A stretch of DNA of 38,246 bases from a bacterium (GTDB taxonomy: Bacteria > SZUA-182 > SZUA-191 > JAJRXT01), in contig JAJRUS010000129.1 of NCBI GenBank assembly GCA_024277675.1, forward strand, positions 1 through 38,246, read 5' to 3'. The notes beneath the pieces are model-generated. The model was not told where the DNA came from and did not search any database. It saw only the letters and a program-made list of their open reading frames with translations. The translations under genes were made by a program, and so were the position numbers. Positions within the stretch are counted from its first letter, which is position 1, and every line of letters starts with the position of its first letter. Positions 7,964-16,326 of this stretch are shown here, in pieces.

Positions 7964-8764
7964 TTAGCTGGTTATGCCCTGCTTTAGTGAGTTAATAAAT
8001 TCCCCGGCCTTTTTCACTAGCAGTTGTTCATCTTCCAGATAATTCTCTATTATGTTTATCAGCGCACTGCCCACAATCACCCCATCCACCCAGGCGGCAA
8101 TTTGGGCGGCTTGGGCTGCATTGGAAATACCAAAGCCCACCGCAATGGGTTTATCGGTCTGCGCTCTAATGGCTTGCACTTGCTGTTCTATCCCCTGGGC
8201 CAGCTCCCCCCGGGCGCCGGTGATGCCGGTCAGCGACACATAATAAATAAACCCCCGGCTGGACTTGCTCACCAACTCTATCCGGTCAGGGGTGCTGGTG
8301 GGGGCCAGGAGAAAGATTATATCAAAGCCTTGCGCATCGGCTATTTTCAATAGATTCCAGGCTTCCTCCGGGGGTAAATCGGGCACGATCAACCCATCCG
8401 CCCCAGCGCTTACCGCTGCTTTTACAAACCTTTCCTCACCGTAGTGATATACCAGATTATAATAGGTCATCAATACCAGCGGCAATTGGGATGTCCGGCG
8501 TACCCGTTGCACCAGTTCCAGCACATCATCCACCGTAGTACCGTTTTTTAACGAACGCTGAGATGCCCGCTGGATGGTAGGCCCGTCGGCAATAGGGTCG
8601 GAGAAGGGAATCCCTAGTTCCACGATATCGGCCCCTTGACGCTCCAGTTCAAGCAACAGGCGATAGCTGGTCTCCATATTTGGATCACCGGCCGAGATAA
8701 AAGGCATCAGCGCCCGCTGGCCTTGAGATTTTAATTGCGAGAATTTATCACTGATACGGCTCAA
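7964..8764 (-). CDS. trpA: Tryptophan synthase alpha chain
   Basis: TrpA cleaves indole-3-glycerol phosphate to indole and glyceraldehyde-3-phosphate and passes indole to TrpB. The 266-residue length is typical. The catalytic pair falls at the standard positions, Glu49 and Asp60, in [20 protein letters not shown]. Other family segments seen are [34 protein letters not shown] and AVGFGIS near the phosphate site. The start is a TTG that overlaps the TGA stop of trpB (TTGA), implying translational coupling of the two subunits. No other trp gene is in the window, so the rest of the pathway lies elsewhere. Confidence 0.95.
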   Translation of the reverse strand: MSRISDKFSQLKSQGQRALMPFISAGDPNMETSYRLLLELERQGADIVELGIPFSDPIADGPTIQRASQRSLKNGTTVDDVLELVQRVRRTSQLPLVLMTYYNLVYHYGEERFVKAAVSAGADGLIVPDLPPEEAWNLLKIADAQGFDIIFLLAPTSTPDRIELVSKSSRGFIYYVSLTGITGARGELAQGIEQQVQAIRAQTDKPIAVGFGISNAAQAAQIAAWVDGVIVGSALINIIENYLEDEQLLVKKAGEFINSLKQGITS

Positions 8765-9951
8765 GTTTCATCCTCCATAATTTGACTCACCTGCTGTACA
8801 TCTTTATCGCCGCGTCCGGAAAGGCAGAGGATTATGATTTCCTCCCGGCTGGTTTTGGGTACTAATTGCTCCAGATAGGCTATGGCATGGGCGCTCTCCA
8901 GCGCCGGGATAATGCCTTCCAGTTGGGCCAACAGGTTAAAGGCAGCCAGCGCCTGCTCATCGGTAACCGAAAAATAGCGGGCTCGCTTTATATCATTTAA
9001 GTAGCTGTGTTCCGGCCCCACCCCCGGATAATCCAGCCCCGCCGAAACCGAGTGCGCCGGGGTAATCTGGCCGTCAGCCTGCTGTAATAAGTAACTCATG
9101 CTACCGTGCAGCACCCCCACCTCACCGGCTGAGATAGAGGCCGCATGTTGGCCGCTATTTAAACCCAAACCGGCCGCCTCCACCCCGATAAACTTAACCT
9201 GAGAAACCTCCACAAAGGGATAAAACAAGCCCATAGAATTGCTGCCGCCGCCCACACAGGCCACCAGATAATCGGGTAAGCGTTGTGCCTGCTCTGTAAT
9301 CTGCTGCCTGGCTTCATGGCCGATTACCGCCTGGAAATCCCGTACCAGCATCGGATATGGATGCGGCCCGACCACCGAACCTATTACGTAGTGGGTATGC
9401 TCTACCGTGGTCACCCAATTGCGAAGCGCCTCGTTGGTGGCGTCCTTCAAGGTATTACTGCCGGAGATGACCGGGGTCACTCTGGCTCCCAACAGCCGCA
9501 TGCGGAACACATTCAACTGTTGGCGCTCTATATCTTCCCGGCCCATGAATACCTCGCACTCCAGGCCGAACATGGCCGCTGCGGTAGCGGTAGCCACCCC
9601 ATGCTGACCGGCGCCGGTTTCAGCAATCACCCGCTGTTTACCCATACGCTTAGCCAGCAGCACCTGCCCCAGGGTGTTGTTGATCTTATGCGCCCCGGTG
9701 TGACATAAATCCTCTCGCTTTAAGTATATCCTGGCTCCGCCCAGGTGTTCGGTTAAACGCTTAGCATAATAAAGCGGAGTGGGACGACCGGTATAGTGCT
9801 TTAAATAATAAGCCAACTCAGCCTTAAACTGCTCATCAGCTTTAAATTTAAGGTAGTTAGCTTAAAGCTCAGCCAGCGCCGGCATCAGCGTCTCCGGTAC
9901 ATACTTGCCCCCATACAGGCCGAAGTGTCCTCTATTATCAGGCAGGCTCAT
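8761..9951 (-). pseudogene. trpB: trpB, tryptophan synthase beta chain, with in-frame TAA at codon 30
   Basis: TrpB is the PLP enzyme that condenses indole with serine. The track gives 351 residues from an internal TTG at 9816. Upstream in the same frame an ATG at 9951, preceded by a GGAG, starts the normal N-terminus ([19 protein letters not shown]), then comes TAA (9862-9864), then [19 protein letters not shown] and the rest. The full frame is 396 residues, the normal length. Most homologues have Glu at the stop position (ELEAAY pattern), so one G-to-T change suffices. The PLP lysine (HTGAHKINN, Lys89 in the full frame) and the GGGSNSMG phosphate loop are intact. Restart at 9816 would lose about 45 N-terminal residues. 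Confidence 0.9.
9862..9864 (-). other. In-frame ochre codon in trpB
   Basis: TAA is codon 30 of trpB, between PALAEL and ANYLKFK. Both sides match the beta chain N-terminus in the same frame. Confidence 0.9.
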
Positions 9952-9996
9952 AAAAATTGCTCCGGATTTAGATTATAAAATTAGGCCGCAGCTTTT

Positions 9997-10031
9997 CGCA
10001 GATTCTTTCTATATGATCCTGTAAATCTGCG
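9997..10031. repeat. REP-like inverted repeat CGCAGATT/AATCTGCG
   Basis: An 8-bp perfect inverted repeat (9997-10004 and 10024-10031) has a 19-base loop, followed by a further half copy ATCTGCG. It lies in the divergent trpB/porin intergenic region and could be a small dispersed repeat. No function is evident. Confidence 0.45.
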
Positions 10032-10145
10032 TTTATCTGCGTTCTGTTATTTTTTTAAGTTCCCCTTAAGCTAAGGCATTATACCAAAATAAATCTTTAA
10101 GTCAAATGATTCCAGAACATGACATAAACGTTACTTTAAGTGTGA

Positions 10146-10176
10146 TATAATTATTAATATATAGTGTCCGTATAAT
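10146..10176 (+). promoter_or_regulatory. Possible promoter of the porin-sensor operon
   Basis: Two perfect TATAAT hexamers (10146-10151 and 10171-10176) lie in a very AT-rich stretch ahead of the porin start at 10201. The second would place a leader of under 20 bases, so the first is the likelier -10. No clear -35 and no Pho-box repeat is seen here. Confidence 0.4.
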
Positions 10177-10200
10177 ATTAATGTTATGGGGAGGAAAGAT

Positions 10201-11493
10201 ATGCGATGGGTATCGGTTCTGGTAGCGCTGTTTTTTGTAGTTGGCAGTAGAGTTGCGCTGGCTCAGCCAGCCGATAAGCAGTTGAAAGATGTGCAGAAAC
10301 AACTGGATCAACAGCAGCAAGTAATTCAGGAATTACAACAAAAACTGAACTCCCTGGAAGATAAAGCCCAAACGATAAAAGGGTTGGAGAATGATTTTGA
10401 TGATTTCCGCTACCAGTATCTAAAATCAATCAGGGAAAAGGTGAACGTTCATCTATATGGATCGCTGGAATTTGAGAATTTTGAGAATACCGATAGTGTG
10501 TTCGATGCCCGGAATATTGAGTTAGAAGTGGGAGCCAGCGCCAGTCAGCGTTTTCATCTATTTACCGAAATCGAATTTGAACGTACGGCCATGACCAGTA
10601 AGGACGAGCGTCAGGGAGAGGTAGAGGTGGAACAGGCCTGGTTTCAGTATGACATTAACCGCTATATCAACCTCCGCAGCGGGGTAATTTCAGTGCCCTT
10701 TGGTCGTTTCAATCTGGAGCACTATGATACGCTCCAGGACTTAACCGACCGACCGCTTATGGCCCGGCGGGTGATACCGGTTACCTGGGCTGAGGCCGGG
10801 GCCGGGTTTTTAGGTTCCGCCTATCTGGGAGGGCTATCCTCCGGCAAGTGGCTGCAGGAGTTTAGCATTAGTTATGAGTTGTATGCGGTCAATGGCTTAA
10901 CAGACCGGTTCAGCGATACCTCCTCCCGGGATGCCGGGGGAGCGTTTGGTAAGGACAATAACAACAACAAGGCCGTAGTAGGGCGACTGCAAATAAGCCC
11001 CATCCCGGCGCTGGAATTGGGCCTAAGCGGTTATCTGGGCAAGTATGACCGGGAAGGAAACAAAATACAGGGCTATGATATAGATGGGAAACTAGTGTGT
11101 GGCCCGGCTGAGTTGGTGATGGAATTTGCCAATTTTGATCTGGATGAGGGTCTAAATGACGAGAGCCTTGCCATAACCCAGAACCTGCAGGGTGGTTATA
11201 TTGAGGGACGCTATCACTTCTGGTTCGCTTTTCTCAATGAAACCTTCATGGGGCGGGGCCTGGAAGACCCCACCTTTACCGCCGTGGCGCGGGCCGGCTA
11301 TGCCGAGATTGAGGATGACGGCGATGCGGATGAGGGTGATAACCGGGAGGAACGGCTGACCCTGGGGCTTAACTACCGTCCGGTAGAAGCCTTCGTATTC
11401 AAGTTGGAGTACCAGTTTAACAACACCGACAACGAACCGCTGGAGCGGGGGGATGATGACGGTTTTATCGCTTCAATAAGCATTGCTCTTTAA
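10201..11493 (+). CDS. Outer-membrane porin with N-terminal coiled coil
   Basis: GGGGAGG lies just before the ATG at 10201, so this start is preferred to the track's 10186. A signal peptide (VLVALFFVVGSRVALAQ) is followed by a Gln-rich coiled coil (LKDVQKQLDQQQQVIQELQQKLNSLE), the pattern of trimeric porins, then about 350 residues of alternating beta strands ending in aromatic-poor ISIAL. The pattern GVISVPFGRFNLEHYDTLQD is typical of the phosphate-selective O/P-like and DcaP-like porins. It heads an operon with two PstS-like proteins and a two-component system, so it may deliver the same small anion that these bind. Specificity is inference. Confidence 0.8.
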   Translation: MRWVSVLVALFFVVGSRVALAQPADKQLKDVQKQLDQQQQVIQELQQKLNSLEDKAQTIKGLENDFDDFRYQYLKSIREKVNVHLYGSLEFENFENTDSVFDARNIELEVGASASQRFHLFTEIEFERTAMTSKDERQGEVEVEQAWFQYDINRYINLRSGVISVPFGRFNLEHYDTLQDLTDRPLMARRVIPVTWAEAGAGFLGSAYLGGLSSGKWLQEFSISYELYAVNGLTDRFSDTSSRDAGGAFGKDNNNNKAVVGRLQISPIPALELGLSGYLGKYDREGNKIQGYDIDGKLVCGPAELVMEFANFDLDEGLNDESLAITQNLQGGYIEGRYHFWFAFLNETFMGRGLEDPTFTAVARAGYAEIEDDGDADEGDNREERLTLGLNYRPVEAFVFKLEYQFNNTDNEPLERGDDDGFIASISIAL

Positions 11494-11511
11494 ATTACAA
11501 GGAGTCAAACC

Positions 11512-11991
11512 ATGAAATTTTTTTCCATCAGTGTTTTATGCTGCTCTTTCATCTGGGGGATCAATACCTGTTGGGCTGAAGATATTGCGGTGGTTGTAAA
11601 CCGGGCCAATACAGTGGATAGTCTTACCCCGGCTCAACTGGCCGGCATTTATAGGGGTAAGCTGCGGCAATGGCCGGCCGGCGGGCAGATTATAGTGGTG
11701 AATCGTCCGGTTGGTTCCTTCGTTCGGAAGGCGTTCTATCAAGAAGTGCTGAACAGTAAACCCACTCAAAGATTTTTTCTGACCGGCACCCCCATTCCCT
11801 TCAGTACCATATCGCGGCGGTCAAGCCGGGCCACTATCAGATTTGTAGCCAATCTACCGGAGGCTATCGGCTATTTGTTTTTGAATGAGCTGGAACTGGA
11901 CGAAAAAAGTAACGGCATCAAGATAGTCAGCATCATTACTATGAAGAATGAACAGACTGAAACCGGGAAGGAAATAAAACAGGAGGAATAA
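11512..11991 (+). CDS. Single-domain PstS-like periplasmic protein, copy 1
   Basis: The protein has 159 residues with a cleavable signal (ending near CWAED). The mature part reads IAVVVNRANTVDSLTPAQLAGIYRGKLRQWPAGGQIIVVNRPVGSFVRKAFYQEVL, characteristic of the second half of phosphate-binding PBP proteins. It continues to LPEAIGYLFLNEL, the GYxxL strand of that fold. At this length it is about half of PstS, so it is a 'PBP-like' sensor or accessory protein rather than a full transporter subunit. It lies 18 bases after the porin and next to a clear paralogue. It ends TAA with the next ATG 2 bases on. Confidence 0.8.
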   Translation: MKFFSISVLCCSFIWGINTCWAEDIAVVVNRANTVDSLTPAQLAGIYRGKLRQWPAGGQIIVVNRPVGSFVRKAFYQEVLNSKPTQRFFLTGTPIPFSTISRRSSRATIRFVANLPEAIGYLFLNELELDEKSNGIKIVSIITMKNEQTETGKEIKQEE

Positions 11992-11993
11992 AC

Positions 11994-12482
11994 ATGAAAA
12001 AAAGAGCGCAGGCTATGAAGATGATTCCTGTATATGTCTTTTTCCTCTCCCTGTTCTGGGGAGCCAATTGCGCTTCGGCGGAAGCCATTGCGGTGGTGGT
12101 AAACCGGGCCAACATGGTGGACAATTTATCCATTGAGCAACTGGTCCGGATATATGAGGGGATACAGCGGCAATGGCCGGATGGGAAGCAGATTATTGCA
12201 GTAAACAGGCCGGCTGATTCCACTGTGCGCAAGGTTTTTTACCGGCAGGTGCTAAGCAGTAAACCCACCCGGAAGTTTCGGCTGCCCGGCCGCCGGATTC
12301 CATTTAGAAGCATCATCCAGAAATCCAGCCTGGCTACTATAAGGTTTGTGAACAATCTGCCTGAGGCCATCGGCTATCTGTTTTTGAGTGAACTGGAATT
12401 AGATGAAGAAAATAAGGACATCAAGCTAATCATGGTAATTGGAATAGAAGCTGACCACGAAAAACCCGGCGAGGAAAAATGA
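11994..12482 (+). CDS. Single-domain PstS-like periplasmic protein, copy 2
   Basis: This 162-residue paralogue of the preceding gene is alignable from signal peptide to C-terminus. Shared features are AVVVNRAN.VD, the RQWPxGxQIIxVNRP core, RKxFYxxVL.SKPT, and NNLPEAIGYLFLSELELDE. It starts 2 bases after the TAA of copy 1, and its TGA overlaps the start of the histidine kinase gene. This tight spacing argues for coupled synthesis and for a periplasmic input to the kinase. Tandem duplication is the simplest origin. The ligand is unknown; an oxyanion such as phosphate is inferred from the fold only. Confidence 0.8.
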   Translation: MKKRAQAMKMIPVYVFFLSLFWGANCASAEAIAVVVNRANMVDNLSIEQLVRIYEGIQRQWPDGKQIIAVNRPADSTVRKVFYRQVLSSKPTRKFRLPGRRIPFRSIIQKSSLATIRFVNNLPEAIGYLFLSELELDEENKDIKLIMVIGIEADHEKPGEEK

Positions 12483-14320
12483 TGGGCTGGTTAAAGCTTA
12501 ATATATATGCTAAATTGTTGAGCTTATTTCTGCTGCTTTCCCTGCTGCCGCTGATTATTCTGGGATGGGTATCCTATCGTAATGCCCAACAGTCTTTGAA
12601 ACAGACCATTGGCTATGAACTGGAAGAGCTGGCCCGGCTGACCATGGAAATGGTGGATCGCCAATTGGACGATTATCTCCAGGATATCCAGGTGTGGAGC
12701 GAGCTGGAGGTGATCCAGGATGTACTCACTGATGATGTTGACGGCCGCATCAATGCCAGCCTGATAAATTTTAAAAAAAGCAATCCATCTTATCAACAGC
12801 TTAGCTGTCTGAACCAAAGGGGAGAAATTGTTGCTGCTTCAGAACCGCGATTGATGGGTGAGGTCAAAGCAAAAACAGAATGGTTTAAACAGACGCTGGC
12901 CGGCCAGACATATATGTCCAAACTAACCATGCTGGAGAACGGTAAACCGGTAATCAACTTAGCCGCTCCCATCTGGGCCATCGGTAACCGAAAGCGGGTA
13001 ATAGGGGTGCTTTACGCCACCTTTGACTGGGAGTATATCTATCCCCGGCTGGAGAGTATAAGAATAGAAAAAACGGTGAAAAGGCAACTTAAGGGCGCTC
13101 ATATAATGATAATCGATCGGGCTGGGCTGGTCATCTTTGCCCCCCAATGGGAGCGCCGGGCATTAGATGATATACTGAAACCGGCCCTGTTTCCTGAGGG
13201 CATTCCGGGAGCTGATAGCCAGTCTCAGAGTGGCTATACGATTCAGCTTGATGAACATAATCAGTTGTCCCTGCTTGGCTATGCCCACTCCACCAGTCAT
13301 GGGAATTATCCAGGCACCGACTGGACCACCCTGGCGTTGCAGAATGTAGAGCAAGCCTTTGCCCCGGTGTTCAGGCTCAGAAGCCTCATGTCCATCAGTC
13401 TCGTGATCTTAGCCTTAATCTCCATCCTGACCGCCCATCTGTTTGCCAAACAGTTGACCATTCCCATAAAAAGCCTCACTCAAGCCGCCCGGCATATAGC
13501 CCGGAGTACCAAGGGAACAGGCGCTGGGTTTTCCGAAAGGATTCAGGTAAAAACCACCGATGAGATTGGTAAGCTGGCCGATGCATTTAACTTTATGTCC
13601 AGTGAACTGTCGTTGGCTAAGGGAGAGTTGGAAGAGAAAAATCAAAAGCTGAAGGACTATGCCCATAACCTGGAAGATAAAGTAAAGCAGCGTACTGTTG
13701 AGTTAGAGCGGGCTGCCGAAGAAATACGGGAGAGTGATGAGAAATTCAGAAAGATAACTACTTCAGCCCAGGACGCTATTCTTATGATGGATAATGACGG
13801 AAATATTTCTAACTGGAATGAAGCTGCAGAAAAAATATTTGGTTATTCCAGTGAAGAAGTCCTGGGAAAAGAGTTGCATAACTTTCTCGCACCTAAGCGT
13901 TTTTACCAGACCCATATAGCGGCTTTTGGCAAGTTCAAGATTACCGGCCAGGGGCTTGTGGTTGGCAAAACGCTTGAACTAACCGCGGTAAAAAAAGATG
14001 GAACTGAATTTCCGATAGAACTGTCTCTTTCTGCGGTAAAGCTGAAAGGCAAATGGAACGCCATAGGGATAGTAAGGGATATTATCGAACGCAAGCGCAA
14101 GGAAGAAGAAATAAAAAGAAACGCCGAGATGTTGCAACAAGCCAACCAGGAGCTAAAGAATACCCAGGCACAACTGGTGCAGTCCGCCAAACTGGCCTCC
14201 ATCGGGCAACTGGCGGCCGGGGTGTCGCATGAGCTGAACAACCCGCTGGGAGGTATCCTGGGATATTCTCAGTTTATTCTGGAGATGGCAAAGAAAGCGG
14301 GCCTGGAAAATCTCACCCCG

Positions 14321-14323
14321 TAA
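14321..14323 (+). other. In-frame ochre codon 1 in the sensor kinase
   Basis: TAA is codon 615, between LENLTP and KLKNIFTYIGY, in the HisKA helix region. The reading frame is unchanged on both sides. Confidence 0.9.
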
Positions 14324-14824
14324 AAGCTGAAAAATATATTTACCTATATAGGTTATATAGAGAAAGAATCCCAACGTTGTAAAACCATTGTGGCCAACCT
14401 GCTCAAATTCTCGCGTTCATCCAATGCCGATATAGCTCCATTGGATATCAACCGGGTATTGGAGGAAACCCTTCTTTTTACCCGGCATCAACTGGAGATG
14501 CACCAGGTGGAACTTATCCGGGATTTTGCCCCCGAACTGCCTCCGGTTCAGGGAAATGAACACCAGTTGCAGCAGGTATTTACCAATATTATGGTCAACG
14601 CCCAGCAAGCCATGAAAGATGGAGGGAAGCTTACCATAAGCACCGCCGTAAATAACGGTATGCTGGAAATAAGCTTTGCCGATACCGGCTGCGGTATAGC
14701 TAAAAAGTATAAAGATAAGCTGTTCGACCCCTTCTTCACTACTAAAGAGACCGGGGAGGGTACCGGCCTGGGGCTTTCGGTCAGCTACGGCATTATACAG
14801 GCCCACCAGGGAAAGATTGAGGTG

Positions 14825-14827
14825 TAA
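14825..14827 (+). other. In-frame ochre codon 2 in the sensor kinase
   Basis: TAA is codon 783, between HQGKIEV and SQLGKGTTF, in the last strands of the ATPase domain, where the family motif is IxVES..GKGTTF. Confidence 0.9.
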
Positions 14828-14915
14828 AGCCAGCTGGGAAAAGGGACTACCTTCCACATAAAGCTACCAGTTAAGAAAGTTAATAAAAAAACTGCTCTCC
14901 TGGAGGAAAAATATC

Positions 14916-15926
14916 ATGATGGCGACCGGCATAAATAATTTATTGGAAGAAATTGTAGAATCAGAAGAGAAGGCTGCCCAGGACGAGCGGGCACATACCA
15001 ATATTATGGTAGTGGATGATGAGCCGATCATGAGAAATTTATTGACTGATGTGTTACAGAATGAGGGTTACCATGTGCATAACTTCTCGCAGGCCGAAGA
15101 TGCCTTAAAAAATGTGATCGACGATAAAGTGGCGATTATAATTACCGATATAAAAATGAAGGGTATGGATGGTATGGAGTTGCTGAAGCGGGTAAAGGAA
15201 ATTAACCATGCGATTGATGTGGTGGTAATGACCGGTTATGCTTCCGTAAACACCGCCGTAGAATCGATGAAATTGGGGGCGGTTGATTATTTAACCAAGC
15301 CGCTGAATATCGATCAGATCAGGCTTATTGTCAATAAAACCGTTGAGCGGCGATTCCTTAAAAAGCGGGCCAATGAATCCGCTTTCTATAAAAAGATGTC
15401 CCAGGTAGATGGCCTGACTGAACTGTTTAATCATCGCTTTTTTCAAAGATTGCTGGATATTGAAATTGCCCGTGCCAACAGGGAAAAATGGCCGGTAAGC
15501 TTGATCATTTTAGATATAGATAATTTTAAAGTACTTAATGATAAGAATGGGCACCCGGTTGGGGATTTGGCCTTAAAAAAAATATCCTGGCTGCTTAAGC
15601 AAAATTTCCGGGATTGTGATTTCGTCTGCCGGTATGGCGGAGAAGAATTTGCGGTTATCATCCCGAATGCCGATAAAGCCCTGGCTAAAAAAATGGCTGG
15701 TAGAATCAGAAAGATAGTTGAAAAAGCTGAGTTCGAACATGAAGAAACTCTTCCCCAGGGAACATTTACTATAAGCCTGGGAATAGCCGAATATCCGGTA
15801 GACGCTCAAAGCAAAGCGGAACTCATCGAAAAAGCCGATCAGGCCCTCTACCAGGCAAAAAGCAAGGGCAAAAACCGGGTGGTGGTATACAACCGTCAGA
15901 TGAAATCACTCCATTTGAAACAATGA
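14916..15926 (+). CDS. Receiver-GGDEF response regulator (probable diguanylate cyclase)
   Basis: The receiver domain (about 28-145) has acidic pair Asp34-Asp35, phospho-acceptor Asp78 in ITDIKMKGMDG and Lys128. A linker leads to a GGDEF domain (about 163-325) with active motif GGEEF (241-245) and a preceding RDCD inhibitory site. It should make cyclic di-GMP when phosphorylated. It begins inside the 3' end of the kinase gene after a strong GGAGG, so kinase and regulator were co-designed; this makes the nonsense codons in the kinase a functional puzzle. The TGA overlaps the next ATG. Confidence 0.93.
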   Translation: MMATGINNLLEEIVESEEKAAQDERAHTNIMVVDDEPIMRNLLTDVLQNEGYHVHNFSQAEDALKNVIDDKVAIIITDIKMKGMDGMELLKRVKEINHAIDVVVMTGYASVNTAVESMKLGAVDYLTKPLNIDQIRLIVNKTVERRFLKKRANESAFYKKMSQVDGLTELFNHRFFQRLLDIEIARANREKWPVSLIILDIDNFKVLNDKNGHPVGDLALKKISWLLKQNFRDCDFVCRYGGEEFAVIIPNADKALAKKMAGRIRKIVEKAEFEHEETLPQGTFTISLGIAEYPVDAQSKAELIEKADQALYQAKSKGKNRVVVYNRQMKSLHLKQ

Positions 15927-16312
15927 ATATGTGCGCCAAAAGAACAAAGATATTAATAATTGATGATGAGCTGATAATCCGTAACTTATTATTGGATGTG
16001 CTGGCCAGTAACGGTTATGCTGCCATAGCTGTTCCCGGTGGGCTGGAAGGCATAGCCAAGGCCAGGCAGATGGAGTTTGATGTTATCTTCTCTGATATAC
16101 ACATGCCCAAAATGAACGGCTTAGAGACTATGCGCCAGATAAAAAAAATCAGCCCCCGGACTGTTTTTGTAATTATGGGGAGCTATCCGGATAAGGAAGG
16201 TGAATTGGCTTGCCGGGAAGGCGCAATTGCTCAGCTACAAAAACCGTTTAATATAGCCGAGGTATTAAGTGTGTTAGAGGCAGCTATTAAATTCCCTGCT
16301 ATCAGCAGGTAA
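15923..16312 (+). CDS. Stand-alone receiver-domain response regulator
   Basis: A single CheY-like receiver of 129 residues has Asp14-Asp15, phospho-acceptor Asp58 in FSDIHMPKMNG and Lys107 in LQKPFN. The usual Thr/Ser is present in VIMGS. There is no output domain, so it acts as a phosphorelay intermediate or by binding a partner. The start overlaps the TGA of the GGDEF gene (ATGA). It is the last gene of the porin-sensor operon and converges on the FemAB-like gene with 14 bp between. No terminator is obvious in that gap. Confidence 0.88.
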   Translation: MNMCAKRTKILIIDDELIIRNLLLDVLASNGYAAIAVPGGLEGIAKARQMEFDVIFSDIHMPKMNGLETMRQIKKISPRTVFVIMGSYPDKEGELACREGAIAQLQKPFNIAEVLSVLEAAIKFPAISR

Positions 16313-16326
16313 CGACTGATTTCCCA

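Larger units (their letters stand above)
12479..14938 (+). pseudogene. Cache-HAMP-PAS sensor histidine kinase, interrupted by two in-frame TAA codons
   Basis: The full frame is 819 codons. Domains in order are TM1 (about 11-32), a periplasmic double-Cache-like sensor (35-300), TM2 (about 302-323), HAMP (325-378), a coiled coil, PAS (about 420-540), HisKA with phospho-acceptor His584 in AAGVSHELNNPLGGILGY, and an HATPase domain with N box NIMVNAQQAM, G box DTGCGIA and TGLGLSVSYGI. TAA occurs at codon 615 (14321-14323) and at codon 783 (14825-14827). Between and after them the frame is unmistakably kinase (LLKFSRSSNADIAPL; SQLGKGTTFHIKLP). Both stops sit where homologues commonly have Glu or Lys. 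The first would separate the phospho-acceptor from the ATPase and abolish kinase activity. The gene end overlaps the start of the receiver-GGDEF gene. Confidence 0.9.

Noticed and set aside
6867-14938. Genome-wide reassignment of TAA/TAG to Glu
   Set aside because: Intact genes such as pho porin, phoR, phoB, htrA, ftsH and moaA end at TAA or TAG at the expected C-terminus, and reading on gives no protein-like extension or nearby TGA.
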